The notes: a model not told the origin generated them from the sequence alone. Shown: positions 51,037 through 60,467, numbered from the stretch's first letter. The stretch is DNA of 64,000 nt from Actinopolyspora lacussalsi subsp. righensis (GCF_900116555.1 NZ_FPAT01000002.1:1-64000), one strand, 5' to 3'. A program made the numbers and translations.

Positions 51037-52503
51037 TCAGTCCAACCTGCGGCTGGTGGGGCGCAGCGGTCCCGACATGCGGGGACCGGACATCCGCCGT
51101 TCCAGCCTTCCCAGCCCGGTACGCACCGGTTGCGAGAGGAACTCACCGAGCACCACGCCCGCACCGAGTGCCAGCCCCGTGGCCGCCGCGATCATCAGGG
51201 TGGACAACCCAGTCGGGTTGCCCTGCACCGACAGTTCGTACAGCGCGCGATAGGTGGCCAGCCCGGGCAGCAGCGGTGCCACGCCCGACACGGCGACGAC
51301 CAGGACCGGGATGCGGAGTCGGCGTGCGATGACCCCGCCGATGAAGCCGACGATGGTGGTGGCGATGGCCGAGGCGAAGATCGGGTTGAACTCGATCCTT
51401 GCCATGACCTGGAAGACCAGGGCGGCGATGGCTCCGCCGCCCGCCGCCATGATCAACGGGCGCGGCGGGGAATAGCTGGCCACCGCGAAGCACGCGGAGG
51501 TGGCGGCCCCCGCGAGACCCTGCAGCGGCAGTTCCAGCAGGCCGGGGAACGGCAACACCCCGCCGCCGAGTTCCTGCACGTTCAGCCCGCCGCCCAGGGC
51601 GTCGGCCCCCAGGATGCGCAGTGCCATGTACAGCGCGAGCACCACGCCCGCTATCAGCCCCGCCGAGGTCAGCGCGAGTTCGGCTATTCGGCCCGCGGCG
51701 GTGACGTTGTAGCCGGTGATGGCGTCCTGCATCGAGCCGACCACGGTCATGCCCGACAGCAGCACGATGATGTTCGCGGCCACGGCGAGCGCGGCGGTGG
51801 GCAGGATGTCCGTGGCGAAGCAGGCCAGCGCCACGCTGGTGGCCAGCGCCCCGCCCACGGTCTGCTGGAAGAACACCGGCAGGCCGCGTTGGTTGAGCAG
51901 CCGCCCCACCCGGTCGACCAGGGCGGTGGAGGCCGCGGCCACCAGCGGCAGCATCGGTGGGGTGGTGCCGCCGCCGAGCAGCACCGACAGCGCGGCGGCC
52001 ATGCCCGCCCAGGCGAGGGTCGACACGGCGCGGGGAAAGGGGTGCGGGGCGCGGGCGATGGTCTCCAGCTCCGCGTAGGCGTCCGAAGTGGTGATCTCGC
52101 CCGCCACGATGCGGCGGATCAGGTGTTCCACCTCGGCGAGCCGGGTGTAGTCCAGCGAGCGGTTGCGCACCACGCGCAGTGAGGTGATGGGGAGGTTCTC
52201 CGTCCCCCGGTAGCAGGAAACCGTGATGGACGTGTAGATCACGTCCACTTCGCAGTGCGGCAGCCCGTAGGCGTCGGTGACGCTGGTGATGGTGGCGCTG
52301 ACGTCCGAGGCGCCGACGCCGCTCGCCATCTGGATCTCGCCGATGCGCAGCGCCAGTTCGAGTACGAGATGGACCGTCGAGTCGTCGGGCAGGGCGGGGC
52401 CGTAGACGACGTTGCGAGTCCCGACGGTTTCGGAAGGGTCGCGTCGCCGCAGCACACCACGTGCGCGCTGCGTGATTCCCACTGCCGCTTTTCCTCCTTG
52501 CAT
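51037..52503 (-). CDS. Threonine/serine exporter, ThrE family
   Basis: 488 residues. The N-terminal soluble part (DUF1212/ThrE: LALRIGEIQMASGVGASDV, YGLPHCEVDVIYTSITVS and NRSLDYTRLAEVEHLIRRI) is followed by about ten hydrophobic helices, the two-part ThrE layout first defined in Corynebacterium. It exports threonine and serine by proton antiport. GGAAGGT before the ATG at 52503 sets the start; the longer frame to 52596 is unlikely. Single gene. Confidence 0.9.
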   Translation of the reverse strand: MQGGKAAVGITQRARGVLRRRDPSETVGTRNVVYGPALPDDSTVHLVLELALRIGEIQMASGVGASDVSATITSVTDAYGLPHCEVDVIYTSITVSCYRGTENLPITSLRVVRNRSLDYTRLAEVEHLIRRIVAGEITTSDAYAELETIARAPHPFPRAVSTLAWAGMAAALSVLLGGGTTPPMLPLVAAASTALVDRVGRLLNQRGLPVFFQQTVGGALATSVALACFATDILPTAALAVAANIIVLLSGMTVVGSMQDAITGYNVTAAGRIAELALTSAGLIAGVVLALYMALRILGADALGGGLNVQELGGGVLPFPGLLELPLQGLAGAATSACFAVASYSPPRPLIMAAGGGAIAALVFQVMARIEFNPIFASAIATTIVGFIGGVIARRLRIPVLVVAVSGVAPLLPGLATYRALYELSVQGNPTGLSTLMIAAATGLALGAGVVLGEFLSQPVRTGLGRLERRMSGPRMSGPLRPTSRRLD

Positions 52504-53093
52504 GACCTTCCGCGTGAAGCGCGGTTCGTGCTGTTCACCCCTGGAATCGCCAGCCACGTACGCACCGTTGCACTCCCCCGGGGTGGCGTCCATCACTGGT
52601 CGCCGGTGTGACTCGGCGTGTCGCTCTTCGGGCTCGCCGCCGTTCGGGGGCGTTGTCGTGCGGGGCCGTCGCCGTGCGGTCCCGCTCCGGCACGATTCGG
52701 AGCGACCGGTTCACGCCGCCGCGCCACGCTCGCCGGTGCGTTGCCGTGTCCGGCCCGCTCGGATCGATCCGGTTTCGGAGCGAGGGGCCAGGAACGGTGT
52801 TCGTTCCGGTGGTGCGGTGGGGTTTCGTGAACCGTGCTCCGCCGTCCGAGCCTACGCCCGGATTTTTCCGGGGAGTCGCCCGTTACCGCATCGTGGGATA
52901 CGGCGGAGCGTGCGTCGTCACGTGGTCGGGTGGGTGAAGCGCGGGCTGGACCGTCGGTCCCCGGAGTCGGGGCAGGTGCGGGTCCGCGCGAGCTTCGGCC
53001 CGGTGCGGGCTCCAGGGCGCGATGCCCGGCCCGGTGCCTCCTCGCTGTGAGGGCGGGGATTACCATTGGGGCGTGTGGAGCTGATCCACACGC
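52504..53093. other. Intergenic region between thrE-like gene and tRNA-Thr
   Basis: No gene accepted. A minus-strand frame across the tRNA is the well-known artefact that arises on the antisense of tRNA genes. Confidence 0.55.
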
Positions 53094-53166
53094 GCCGCTG
53101 TAGCTCAGTTGGCAGAGCGCCCGCCTTGTAAGCGGAAGGTCAGGGGTTCGAGTCCCCTCAGCGGCT
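53094..53166 (+). tRNA. tRNA-Thr (anticodon TGT)
   Basis: 73 nt. The acceptor stem GCCGCTG pairs with CAGCGGC. The D-arm (TAGCTCAGTTGG), anticodon loop CTTGTAA with TGT and T-arm (GGGGTTCGAGTCCCC) are all canonical. CCA is not encoded. The 3' 45 bases serve as the integration site of the adjacent island. Confidence 0.97.
53122..53166 (+). repeat. Left attachment site (attL), within tRNA-Thr
   Basis: 45 bp identical to 60468-60512, from the anticodon arm to the discriminator base. Confidence 0.85.
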
Positions 53167-53374
53167 CCGGTTCTCACCAGCGAAAACAGTCCTCTGGGGG
53201 CACAGTAAAGACTGTTTTCGCTGCTGGCCAGTCTCAGTTACCTCCCCAGAAGTACCGATTGAGTCGGTCGGCCACGTCCCGCTACGTGAGGGTCGCGTTG
53301 TAGCTTCTTTGGTCCGTGCCTCGAGACACACCAGATGTAGATCATCACGTTGGCGAAGCGTTACGTTGCTACCC

Positions 53375-54247
53375 GTGAATGATTCTCTTGTCTCGAAAGC
53401 TTTCGCCGAGTTCAAGCTCAGTATCACGCGCGCGATGGCTGACCAGCTCGCGGAGGCACTTGACCAACTTGAGCCCGCTCCCCTGACCAAAGAGAACGTG
53501 GAAGCTCTTGAAGCTCGTCCTGGTGTGTATGAGCTGTATCTGCGTGGTGAACGCGTGTATGTAGGTAAGGCCAGCAAGAGCAAGTCGAGCAAGGATCTTC
53601 CCGGAAGACTCGGAGACCACATTCGGAAGTTGTCGGGGCGTCAGGGAATCACGCTGGACGACATGAGCTTTCAGTGTCTGTACGTCGATGAGGACTTGGA
53701 GGCCGCAGCGCCGGAAACGATGCTGATCAACAAGTACAAGGACAAGGCGAAACAGACACTGCCGTGGAACTTCAACGGGTTTGGCAACAACGATCCGGGG
53801 CGCAACCGCGACCATTCACTGGTCAAATCCAACCACTTCGACGCGTGGTATCCGGCGGACCTCGATGTGATCGTCTCCACGGGACTCGAGCCGGGCGCGC
53901 ATCACGTCACGAAGTACTTGGAGGCGGTTAAGGCCGCCTTGCCCTTCAACCTGCGCTATGACAGCAAGGCGTTGTCGCCACGGAAAACAGACATGCCCTA
54001 CGTCGTGGAGATGCCTGATCGCGAGGTGTCAGCGCGAGAGCTCGTGCGTAGGGCGGTCGAGGCGTTGCCGCAGGAGTGGCAGGCCACCGTTTTGCCTGGT
54101 TACGTGATTCTTTACCAGGAGGAATCCTATTACAGGAGCGCTCGACTGTACTGGAGTAAGGATCACGACGAGTTGGTCGAGACGGAAGGAGCGAACCTCC
54201 GTGACCCCAAGGGCGAGGTAATCGAAGAGTCCTACCTGAACGAGTGA
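53375..54247 (+). CDS. Eco29kI-like GIY-YIG type II restriction endonuclease
   Basis: 290 residues from a GTG. The GIY-YIG strand pair appears as GVYEL (residues 50-54) and VYVGKA (61-66). It is followed by the Arg in DLPGRLGDHIRKL, the catalytic Glu in APETMLINKY and the NGFGNNDPGRNRDH block, in the order found in Eco29kI. Eco29kI cuts CCGCGG; whether this enzyme shares that site is unknown. Beyond residue 190 or so it has about 100 extra residues. The methyltransferase gene follows after 57 bp. An ATG at 53435 is an alternative start. Confidence 0.82.
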   Translation: MNDSLVSKAFAEFKLSITRAMADQLAEALDQLEPAPLTKENVEALEARPGVYELYLRGERVYVGKASKSKSSKDLPGRLGDHIRKLSGRQGITLDDMSFQCLYVDEDLEAAAPETMLINKYKDKAKQTLPWNFNGFGNNDPGRNRDHSLVKSNHFDAWYPADLDVIVSTGLEPGAHHVTKYLEAVKAALPFNLRYDSKALSPRKTDMPYVVEMPDREVSARELVRRAVEALPQEWQATVLPGYVILYQEESYYRSARLYWSKDHDELVETEGANLRDPKGEVIEESYLNE

Positions 54248-54292
54248 CCATCATCGAGGCTTATCGCACGTGCGTTCGAATCATGACCGCGG

Positions 54293-54298
54293 TATAGT
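54293..54298 (+). promoter_or_regulatory. Candidate -10 box of the methyltransferase gene
   Basis: TATAGT ends 6 bases before the GTG, so the transcript would start at or near the start codon (leaderless). No convincing -35. Confidence 0.5.
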
Positions 54299-54304
54299 CC
54301 ATTC

Positions 54305-55576
54305 GTGTTCACCGAATCCGCCGAGCAGATGACCTTGCCCCTGCCGAGTCAACCCGAGCTCGGGACCAGTGTTGAGCTCTTCACCGGCGGTGGAGGTTTG
54401 GCTCTGGCGATGCACGACGCGGGGTTTCGTCATCTGATCGCCGTGGAGTCGGATCGGCGCGCGTGCGAGACGTTGCGTACTAACGTGGCTGAGTCGTTCG
54501 ACCCCGACACGCTTCAGGCGGAGGCCCTGAACTCCGAATGGCCGTTGATCGAGGGAGACATCCGTGCCGTGGACTTCAAGCGGTGGGGCGGTGAGGTCGA
54601 TGTCGTCGCTGGTGGCGTTCCCTGCCAGCCGTGGTCGCTCGGTGGTGCTCACAAGGGGTACGAGGACGATCGCAATCTGTGGCCCGAGTTGTTTCGGGTG
54701 GTGCGCGAGACACGTCCACGAGCGGTAGTGGCCGAGAACGTCAAGGGCCTGCTACGCCCTTCGTTCAAGCCGTACTACGACTACATCCTCAATGAGCTCC
54801 GCGCTCCCTTCGAAGAGCGAGTCGACGGGGAAGACTGGCGCGACCACGACAAACGCCTGCGGAAGGCGCTTGCCAAGGACAACGCTGATCCCACCGAGCG
54901 CTACGACGTGGCCCACTTCCTGGTCAACGCCGCGGACTACGGTGTGCCCCAGATCCGCTGGCGCGTGTTCGTTATCGCCTTCCGGCGTGATCTCGGTTTG
55001 GAGGGGTGGCAGTTCCCGAAACCGACTCACTCGGAGGGCGCTCTGCTGCGAGCACAGTCGAATGGCGCGTATTGGGATGAGCACAAGGTATTCAAGAAGA
55101 ATCGCTACTTCCCGGAACTCTCTTCACGAAACCTTGAAGAGGCCGAAAGTACTCATCGATGGCGCACGCTGCGCGACGCGCTCACCAAAGATCCCAAGCT
55201 CGGTGAACCGGTTCACGAAAAGATCGAGCACGAGGACAACAAGTTCTGGCACCATTACGCTTGGCCAGGTGCTCGCGAGTATCCTGGACACACTCCCAAT
55301 CTGCTGGACAGGCCGGCCAAGACCATCAAAGCGGGGGTGCACGGTGTGCCAGGCGGTGAGACAGTACTGCGCAAACCCGATGGGTCGATTCGGTACATGA
55401 CCGTACGGGAAGCCGCGCGTGTCATGACCTTCCCGGACGATTGGAAGATCGCGGGTCCGCGGGGAGAGAAAATGCGTCAGCTTGGTAACGCGGTTCCGGT
55501 GGAGCTAGGCCACGTCGCTGCCAACGCGGTCGCCGAAGCACTTAAACCGCATCTTCGCTCTCGTGTCGCGTCATGA
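54305..55576 (+). CDS. DNA (cytosine-5-)-methyltransferase
   Basis: 423 residues with all the main motifs: I ELFTGGGGLALAMHDAGF, IV GGVPCQPWS (nucleophile Cys), VI ENVKG, VIII QIRWRVF and X RQLGNAVPVELG. The target-recognition region lies between VIII and IX. It should protect the site cut by the upstream GIY-YIG enzyme by making 5-methylcytosine. The ATG of the vsr-like gene overlaps its stop, and a private -10 box suggests it can be expressed before the nuclease. Confidence 0.95.
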   Translation: MFTESAEQMTLPLPSQPELGTSVELFTGGGGLALAMHDAGFRHLIAVESDRRACETLRTNVAESFDPDTLQAEALNSEWPLIEGDIRAVDFKRWGGEVDVVAGGVPCQPWSLGGAHKGYEDDRNLWPELFRVVRETRPRAVVAENVKGLLRPSFKPYYDYILNELRAPFEERVDGEDWRDHDKRLRKALAKDNADPTERYDVAHFLVNAADYGVPQIRWRVFVIAFRRDLGLEGWQFPKPTHSEGALLRAQSNGAYWDEHKVFKKNRYFPELSSRNLEEAESTHRWRTLRDALTKDPKLGEPVHEKIEHEDNKFWHHYAWPGAREYPGHTPNLLDRPAKTIKAGVHGVPGGETVLRKPDGSIRYMTVREAARVMTFPDDWKIAGPRGEKMRQLGNAVPVELGHVAANAVAEALKPHLRSRVAS

Positions 55577-56406
55577 CGAAACATCCCCTGTGGAAAGAAT
55601 CCAGACCGCCTGACCTGGCATGGCGAACCCCCAGCGGACGGACACGAGCCGAGCGTGTAGCCGAACAAGACGATGCCGCTGGTAACAGGCAGGCGCGTGA
55701 AATGCGATTGTCCGATGGTCGCCGCGTCCACGGTTCCATCGCGCTACGTGTGTTGCCGCGAGGACGTCGTATCTACGCTTACCTACGTTGGTCAGTGCGC
55801 GGAAAAACCAAAGAAAGTTTCGTCGGTGAAGTCTCCCGGGATACCCGCTCAGCCAACCTCGCCGAGGCGTGGCGCATGGTGCGCGAGGATGAATCGCTCG
55901 AAATGACAAGCAGCTCCGAGTCCGCTGAACGTGCTGAGGCCAGTTCCTGGGCCTCGAGTCCTGCCTCGCAGGCGATCATGCGCGCGAACAAAGGGCGAGA
56001 CACCCGTCCGGAGAAGGCTCTGCGATCGGCTGTCCACGCACTCGGATGCCGTTACCGAGTTGACACTCGCCCTATCAAGAGTGTGCGTCGAACCGCCGAT
56101 CTCGTGTTCCCAAGGCAGAAGTTAGCGGTCTTCCTGGACGGTTGCTTCTGGCACGGCTGCGATGAACACTATCGCCCTGCCAAAGGTTCCACTTCCGAAT
56201 TCTGGAACAACAAGATCGCCGACAACCGTCGACGAGACCGCGACACCGACCAACGTCTCCACCAAGCCGGTTGGGAAGTCATCCGAGTGTGGGAGCATGA
56301 TGATCCGGCGAGCGCTGCTGAACACATAGCCCATCGGGTCAATCGAGCGAGGAAGTCGGACGCTTACTCAGATGATCCAATGGAATGCTCCGTTGGTGAC
56401 GAATAG
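55573..56406 (+). CDS. Vsr-type mismatch endonuclease with extra N-terminal domain
   Basis: 277 residues. The C-terminal half (about 125-255) is a very short patch repair endonuclease: RDTRPEKALRSAVHALGCRYRVD, catalytic Asp in TADLVFPRQKLAVFLDGCFWHGC, and a WEVIRVWEHD end. Vsr nicks at T:G mismatches left when 5-methylcytosine deaminates, which fits its overlap with the methyltransferase gene. The first 115 residues are not part of usual Vsr (about 150 aa). They include RVLPRGRRIYAYLRWSVRGKTKE, a basic beta-rich stretch that may bind DNA. Confidence 0.88.
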   Translation: MTKHPLWKESRPPDLAWRTPSGRTRAERVAEQDDAAGNRQAREMRLSDGRRVHGSIALRVLPRGRRIYAYLRWSVRGKTKESFVGEVSRDTRSANLAEAWRMVREDESLEMTSSSESAERAEASSWASSPASQAIMRANKGRDTRPEKALRSAVHALGCRYRVDTRPIKSVRRTADLVFPRQKLAVFLDGCFWHGCDEHYRPAKGSTSEFWNNKIADNRRRDRDTDQRLHQAGWEVIRVWEHDDPASAAEHIAHRVNRARKSDAYSDDPMECSVGDE

Positions 56407-56470
56407 TCAGTCCTTTTGGTCATGGTTTCGTGGCATTACTCGTGTTGCGAGATCGCATATGCTTGGCCCC

Positions 56471-57241
56471 ATGGCGAAGGCTGCGAACCGGCAAGCTATC
56501 TCGTAGCAGCGTCGAGAAGCTTCCGAATGGAGACCTCCGTGTGAAGGTGTACACGGAATTCGATCCAGTGACCAAGCGCCGCCATTGCCTGACCGAGGTC
56601 ATCCCGTTCGGGGAGGGGAAGCTCAACCGGATTCCGATGGTACTCAGTTCGCCAAGCCGGATTCGGTGACCCAGCGCTATGACCGGATGGTGCGCAGACT
56701 CGGGATCTCGACCACACTGCACAAGCTGCGGCACTACTCGGCCACCGAGCTGATCTCGGCTGGCGTGGATCCGCGGACCGTGGCCGGGCGGCTTGGGCAT
56801 GGTGGGGGTGGTGTGACCACGCTGCGGGTGTATTCGGCGTGGGTGTCCGAAGCTGATCAGCGGGCTTCGCGGGCGTTGTTCGAGCGTGTTCCGGAACGTC
56901 CGGACGGGCCGCGGTCTGTCGAGGAGCGTGCGAAGATCGCGCCGGAGAACCCGTACGAGCGGATCGCCTCCGAGCTCCGCGCACGAATCGTGCAAGGCGA
57001 GCTCGTCGACGGTGCCGCGATTCCGAGCCTGAAGAAGCTCATGGCCGAATACGACGTCGCCTCGGCCACCGCCAGCCGCGCCGTGTCACTGCTCAAGACA
57101 TGGGGGCTCGTCGAAACCACCGGAGCCGGCCAGCCGAACACGGTCTCCGTCGGGGCATGTGAAGCTTCGGGAACGGGGGTTGAGGATTCGAACGGCGACA
57201 TCCCCAGCTACTTGAGCAACCGCCCCACAACGGGGAATTAA
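56471..57241 (+). pseudogene. Broken tyrosine recombinase fused to a GntR-type domain
   Basis: An ATG at 56471 (MAKAANRQ) starts an integrase-like N-terminus that needs a frame change near 56495 to continue as SVEKLPNGDLRVKVYTEFDPVTKRRH. Near 56630 it changes frame again and most of the core-binding and first catalytic region is missing. The rest reads through HKLRHYSATELISAGVDPRTVAGRLGH and TTLRVYSAW (late catalytic boxes) into a GntR winged helix (PYERIASELRARIVQGELVDG). The first catalytic arginine is gone, so it cannot recombine. Confidence 0.82.
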
Positions 57242-57282
57242 CGGCCGAGCCCGCTACCGCTCCGATCGAGGAAAGTCCGAGG

Positions 57283-57492
57283 ATGTTGAGCTTCGAGCTC
57301 CGCTATCTCGGTGAACTCGTCCGCACCTTCACCGCCGAAGCCGACCCCGGCAGTGCCGATCACCTCAAGCGTCTGCTCACCGCCGCCGTCCGCCGCGACG
57401 GCCGCGGCGACGCCGAGATCCTCGACTACGAGCTCGACGTTCGCGATTCAGCTGGTGAACTGATAACCACCTTCGCCAAGATGGCGGCGTAG
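57283..57492 (+). CDS. Small hypothetical protein
   Basis: 69 residues from an ATG. It alternates strands and helix (FELRYLGELVRTF, DHLKRLLTAAVRRDG, LDYELDVRDSAGELI). No family recognised. Codon use is like that of real genes, and it follows the integrase remnant by 41 bp. Confidence 0.5.
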   Translation: MLSFELRYLGELVRTFTAEADPGSADHLKRLLTAAVRRDGRGDAEILDYELDVRDSAGELITTFAKMAA

Positions 57493-57905
57493 ACGGGTGG
57501 GTTCTACTTCTCATCCCCGAACTTGACTGTCCATCGCGCTGTAGCTGAAATTCCCGCGCCTGCGGGGGAGTACCCCTCCCTGTGGATAAAGGGCACGGCA
57601 GCGGAGGGATCATTCCCCCTACGGGGAGCACGACGCGATCGATCGCCGTCAGGACATCGAAGGGTGAGAATCTCCACGTTTAAGTGGAGCACTTTCCCCA
57701 CCGACCATGTAGATCCCGAACTCGGCTCCCCGCAGGGGCTGGGGTGATCCTGCTGGACACCAGATGGAGTCTGAGTAGTAGCGGTACAGAATCCTCCGTT
57801 AAGCGTTGAGGATGTTGTTTTCGTTTACGAGAGCTCACCAGTCTCAAGCCCTGGCTTCTGCGTCGATATGTTGTGGTCATTCGCGCGAAGGCGTTGAGGG
57901 GCTCT
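57493..57905. other. Intergenic region between convergent island genes
   Basis: No gene seen. GGGGAGTACCCC and similar short dyads near 57565 could act as terminators. AT content is higher than in core regions. Confidence 0.45.
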
Positions 57906-58712
57906 TTACTCGTCTGAGCGGGGTTTCCTCGCTGTCACGGTGATTGTGGCCATACCCAAATCGAGGAGACCCGGCTGCGACAACCGGTCGATCACGTCGG
58001 CGACCTCGTCCTCCCGCACATAGGGGAGTTCGGCGATGCCAGGCTTCAGATGCTCGAGAGTCAGGCGCCAGAAGGTACCAGCTGCTGTGCCATGTGTGAT
58101 GGTCGGGCAGGTAACGTGCATGTCGATGTCAGTCAGGCCGAGGCTGGCCGATTTGGCGGGCAAGTTCAGTGCGCAGTCGGTGCAGTCCGTACCGAGGCGT
58201 TGTGCTAGCACTTCCAGTGCACCCAAGGAGACGCGCCGGTATGTGTCGTCCCGTGCTGAGTGCAGCGGGAACAAGGCCGGTTCCTCCAGTACCAGCCATC
58301 CTCCTGGACTCAGCCATCGTGTTATAGCGGCGTGGACGTGGTCGCGTTCCGGCAAATGGTGTAGCAGATATCGGGTATGAATGAGGTCCCATGAGGAGTC
58401 GGGAAACGAGTCTTGTGTGACGTCATGGCAGATGAACCACAGGTTGTCGTGCCCTCGCGAGTCGAGCAAGCGCAGGCTTCGGTCGGTTCCTGTCACGTGC
58501 GCGGAGGGGTGGCGTTCTGCCATCCAACGGGCGACTGAGCCGGTTCCGGCTCCCAGCTCCAGCCACTGGGGGCCGACCCCACTCGGAAGGGACTCCAGTA
58601 CGGAAAGCGTTACAGGATCGAGCGTGTCGCTCAGTGCCTGCAGGCGCTCGTATTCGTTGTCATCGACGTGACTGAAGATCGTGTCGCCATACCCCTCGTT
58701 CGGAGTGCCCAT
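57906..58712 (-). CDS. SAM-dependent methyltransferase
   Basis: 268 residues. Motif I LELGAGTGSVARWM, motif II TGTDRSLRLLDSRG, then WDLIHTRYLLHHLPERD and LSPGGWLVLEEPALF. The C-terminal part is longer than in minimal methyltransferases and resembles those acting on small molecules. GAAGGTGA precedes the ATG at 58712; the frame upstream of that is noncoding. It begins 5 bp after the oxidase stop, so the pair is translated together. Confidence 0.88.
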   Translation of the reverse strand: MGTPNEGYGDTIFSHVDDNEYERLQALSDTLDPVTLSVLESLPSGVGPQWLELGAGTGSVARWMAERHPSAHVTGTDRSLRLLDSRGHDNLWFICHDVTQDSFPDSSWDLIHTRYLLHHLPERDHVHAAITRWLSPGGWLVLEEPALFPLHSARDDTYRRVSLGALEVLAQRLGTDCTDCALNLPAKSASLGLTDIDMHVTCPTITHGTAAGTFWRLTLEHLKPGIAELPYVREDEVADVIDRLSQPGLLDLGMATITVTARKPRSDE

Positions 58713-58717
58713 AGCAG

Positions 58718-59911
58718 TCACCTTCGATCGCTGGAGAAGGACGCGACCAGGTCTGCTGGGGACAGGCTGCTGCAGTGACGATGGCCTGTCAGGGCGAGCG
58801 CGGCGGTGAACTCGGTGCGCAGACATTCCACGAGGTGTTCGACCCCGTCCTGTCCCCCGACGGCCAAAGCGAACAGCCAGGGGCGGCCGATCATGACGGC
58901 GCTCGCTCCCAGAGCCAGGGCAATCAGTACATCGGTGCCGGTGCGGACGCCGGAATCGAACAGGACTGGGATCCGTTCGCCGACCGCCTCCGAGACCGCA
59001 GGTAGGCACTCCAGCGCGGCCACTCCATTGTCGAGTTGTCTACCCCCGTGGTTGGAGACAACAATGGCGTCTGCTCCCGCCTCGCAGAGCCACGATGCTT
59101 CGGCTGGATCACACACCCCTTTGATGACGAGAGGCAAATTTGTCCACGACCGCAGAAGCTCCAGATCGTCGGGATGGAAGGTGGGTTTGGTGAAGACACG
59201 ATTCCACGTTGAAGCCACATTCGCTACCGCGTCGGGAGCAAGGCCGTCGGATGTCCTCGGATTGCCATCGATTCCTGCCAGTTCTTGGAAACGCCTGTCG
59301 GAGAGGTAATTCCCCAGCCCCTGGGCAGATCTGAACGGGGAGAACCCGGCCGCAAGTTCTCGAGGTCTCCAGCCCGCCTGGTAACAGTCGCCCATCACCA
59401 CGATCGCTCTGTAGCCTGCAGTTTCGGCACGTTGGACCAAAGACCGGGCCAGTTTCTCATCATCGGGCCAGGCGAACTGGAACCACTGATCACCTTCCGG
59501 AGCGGCCTCGGCCACGTCCTCCAACGGAGCGGACGTCATCGCCGACAGCACCGGAACCACTCCCGCCTTGGCCGCTGCACGCGCCGCCCCGCACTCGGCA
59601 TCAGCGTGGGTCAGTTCAGCTACGCCAGCCGGCGCTAACATCACCGGAAGGCTCATCGCCGTTCCCAGCACCGTGCAGGACGGGTCCGCATCAGCCGCAT
59701 CGCGGAGCACTCGGTAGACCAATCCTCGGCGGGTGAACGCGGTTTCGTTGGCCGCGCACGTCAATTCTCGTCCCGCACCACCAGCTATGTAGTCGAAATA
59801 TCGGCGGGGAAGGACATTCCGGGCTTGCCGTTCCCATTCCTCCATCGTGATCGGATACTGACTGCCGCCTTCGGCGAAAATTCGCGTCTGGAAACTTCCC
59901 GTATACGCCAC
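58718..59911 (-). CDS. FMN-dependent alpha-hydroxy-acid oxidizing protein
   Basis: 397 residues of the lactate monooxygenase/glycolate oxidase family. YFDYIAGGAGRELTCAANETAF opens the TIM barrel, and SNHGGRQLDNGVAALE carries the active-site His and Arg. VLFDSGVRTGTDVLIALALGASAVMIGRPW binds the FMN phosphate. The N-terminal form and length are closest to lactate 2-monooxygenase-like members. It oxidises a 2-hydroxy acid of unknown identity. Cargo of the tRNA island, with no regulator beside it. Confidence 0.9.
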   Translation of the reverse strand: MAYTGSFQTRIFAEGGSQYPITMEEWERQARNVLPRRYFDYIAGGAGRELTCAANETAFTRRGLVYRVLRDAADADPSCTVLGTAMSLPVMLAPAGVAELTHADAECGAARAAAKAGVVPVLSAMTSAPLEDVAEAAPEGDQWFQFAWPDDEKLARSLVQRAETAGYRAIVVMGDCYQAGWRPRELAAGFSPFRSAQGLGNYLSDRRFQELAGIDGNPRTSDGLAPDAVANVASTWNRVFTKPTFHPDDLELLRSWTNLPLVIKGVCDPAEASWLCEAGADAIVVSNHGGRQLDNGVAALECLPAVSEAVGERIPVLFDSGVRTGTDVLIALALGASAVMIGRPWLFALAVGGQDGVEHLVECLRTEFTAALALTGHRHCSSLSPADLVASFSSDRR

Positions 59912-60467
59912 GGTGCGTACCCCTTCAAATTCCTAGTCGCGGCTCCTCGGTTCTCGGGAACCGGACCTGCATCGACGTCGAGCATGGGGCGGGGCTCCGC
60001 GCCGAGTGAACCGCCTGTATCGCTGTGCGGAACAGCGGCACACGACCAAAGTCGGACAGCTGAACGAGCTGGCTCCAGCGGTTCTACGGCGCCAACACCA
60101 AGATTGTGTCCCAGGTCGCCGAGCTACTCGGGATCCTTCTATCCTCTGCGGAGGACCCTGTACCGCTTCTACTCAGACCCCAGATCGTCCTACATCGCGG
60201 AAGGCGGTCCCCACGCCTGCGAGGATGAACTCTTGATGTCTGGTGTGGCGCAGTAGCAGTAGGGAAGGAGCTCCTCTCCCAGGAGTCCTGTCCCGGTGTT
60301 GAGCCGACTGGTCGGTTGCGCACTTCCAGACTGAAACGAGCGTTGAGCCCGTGGCGTGGCATCACTCGTGGTGCGAAACGGGGTCGGTGAGTGTGGTCGG
60401 AGTTGAGCGCGGTGGCAGGTTGTGTGGCCGTCGTCGCTGGTCGTTGTCATTGTTCATGCGGCTCAGG
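59912..60467. other. Gap upstream of the oxidase gene to the island end
   Basis: No gene recognised. The oxidase promoter on the minus strand must lie near 59912-60000. The remainder up to the attachment site looks noncoding. Confidence 0.5.

Noticed and set aside
52593-53177. Minus-strand 194-residue frame over the tRNA (GAAEGTRTPDLPLTRR...)
   Set aside because: This peptide is the familiar translation of tRNA antisense and recurs as a mis-annotated protein; the tRNA explains it.
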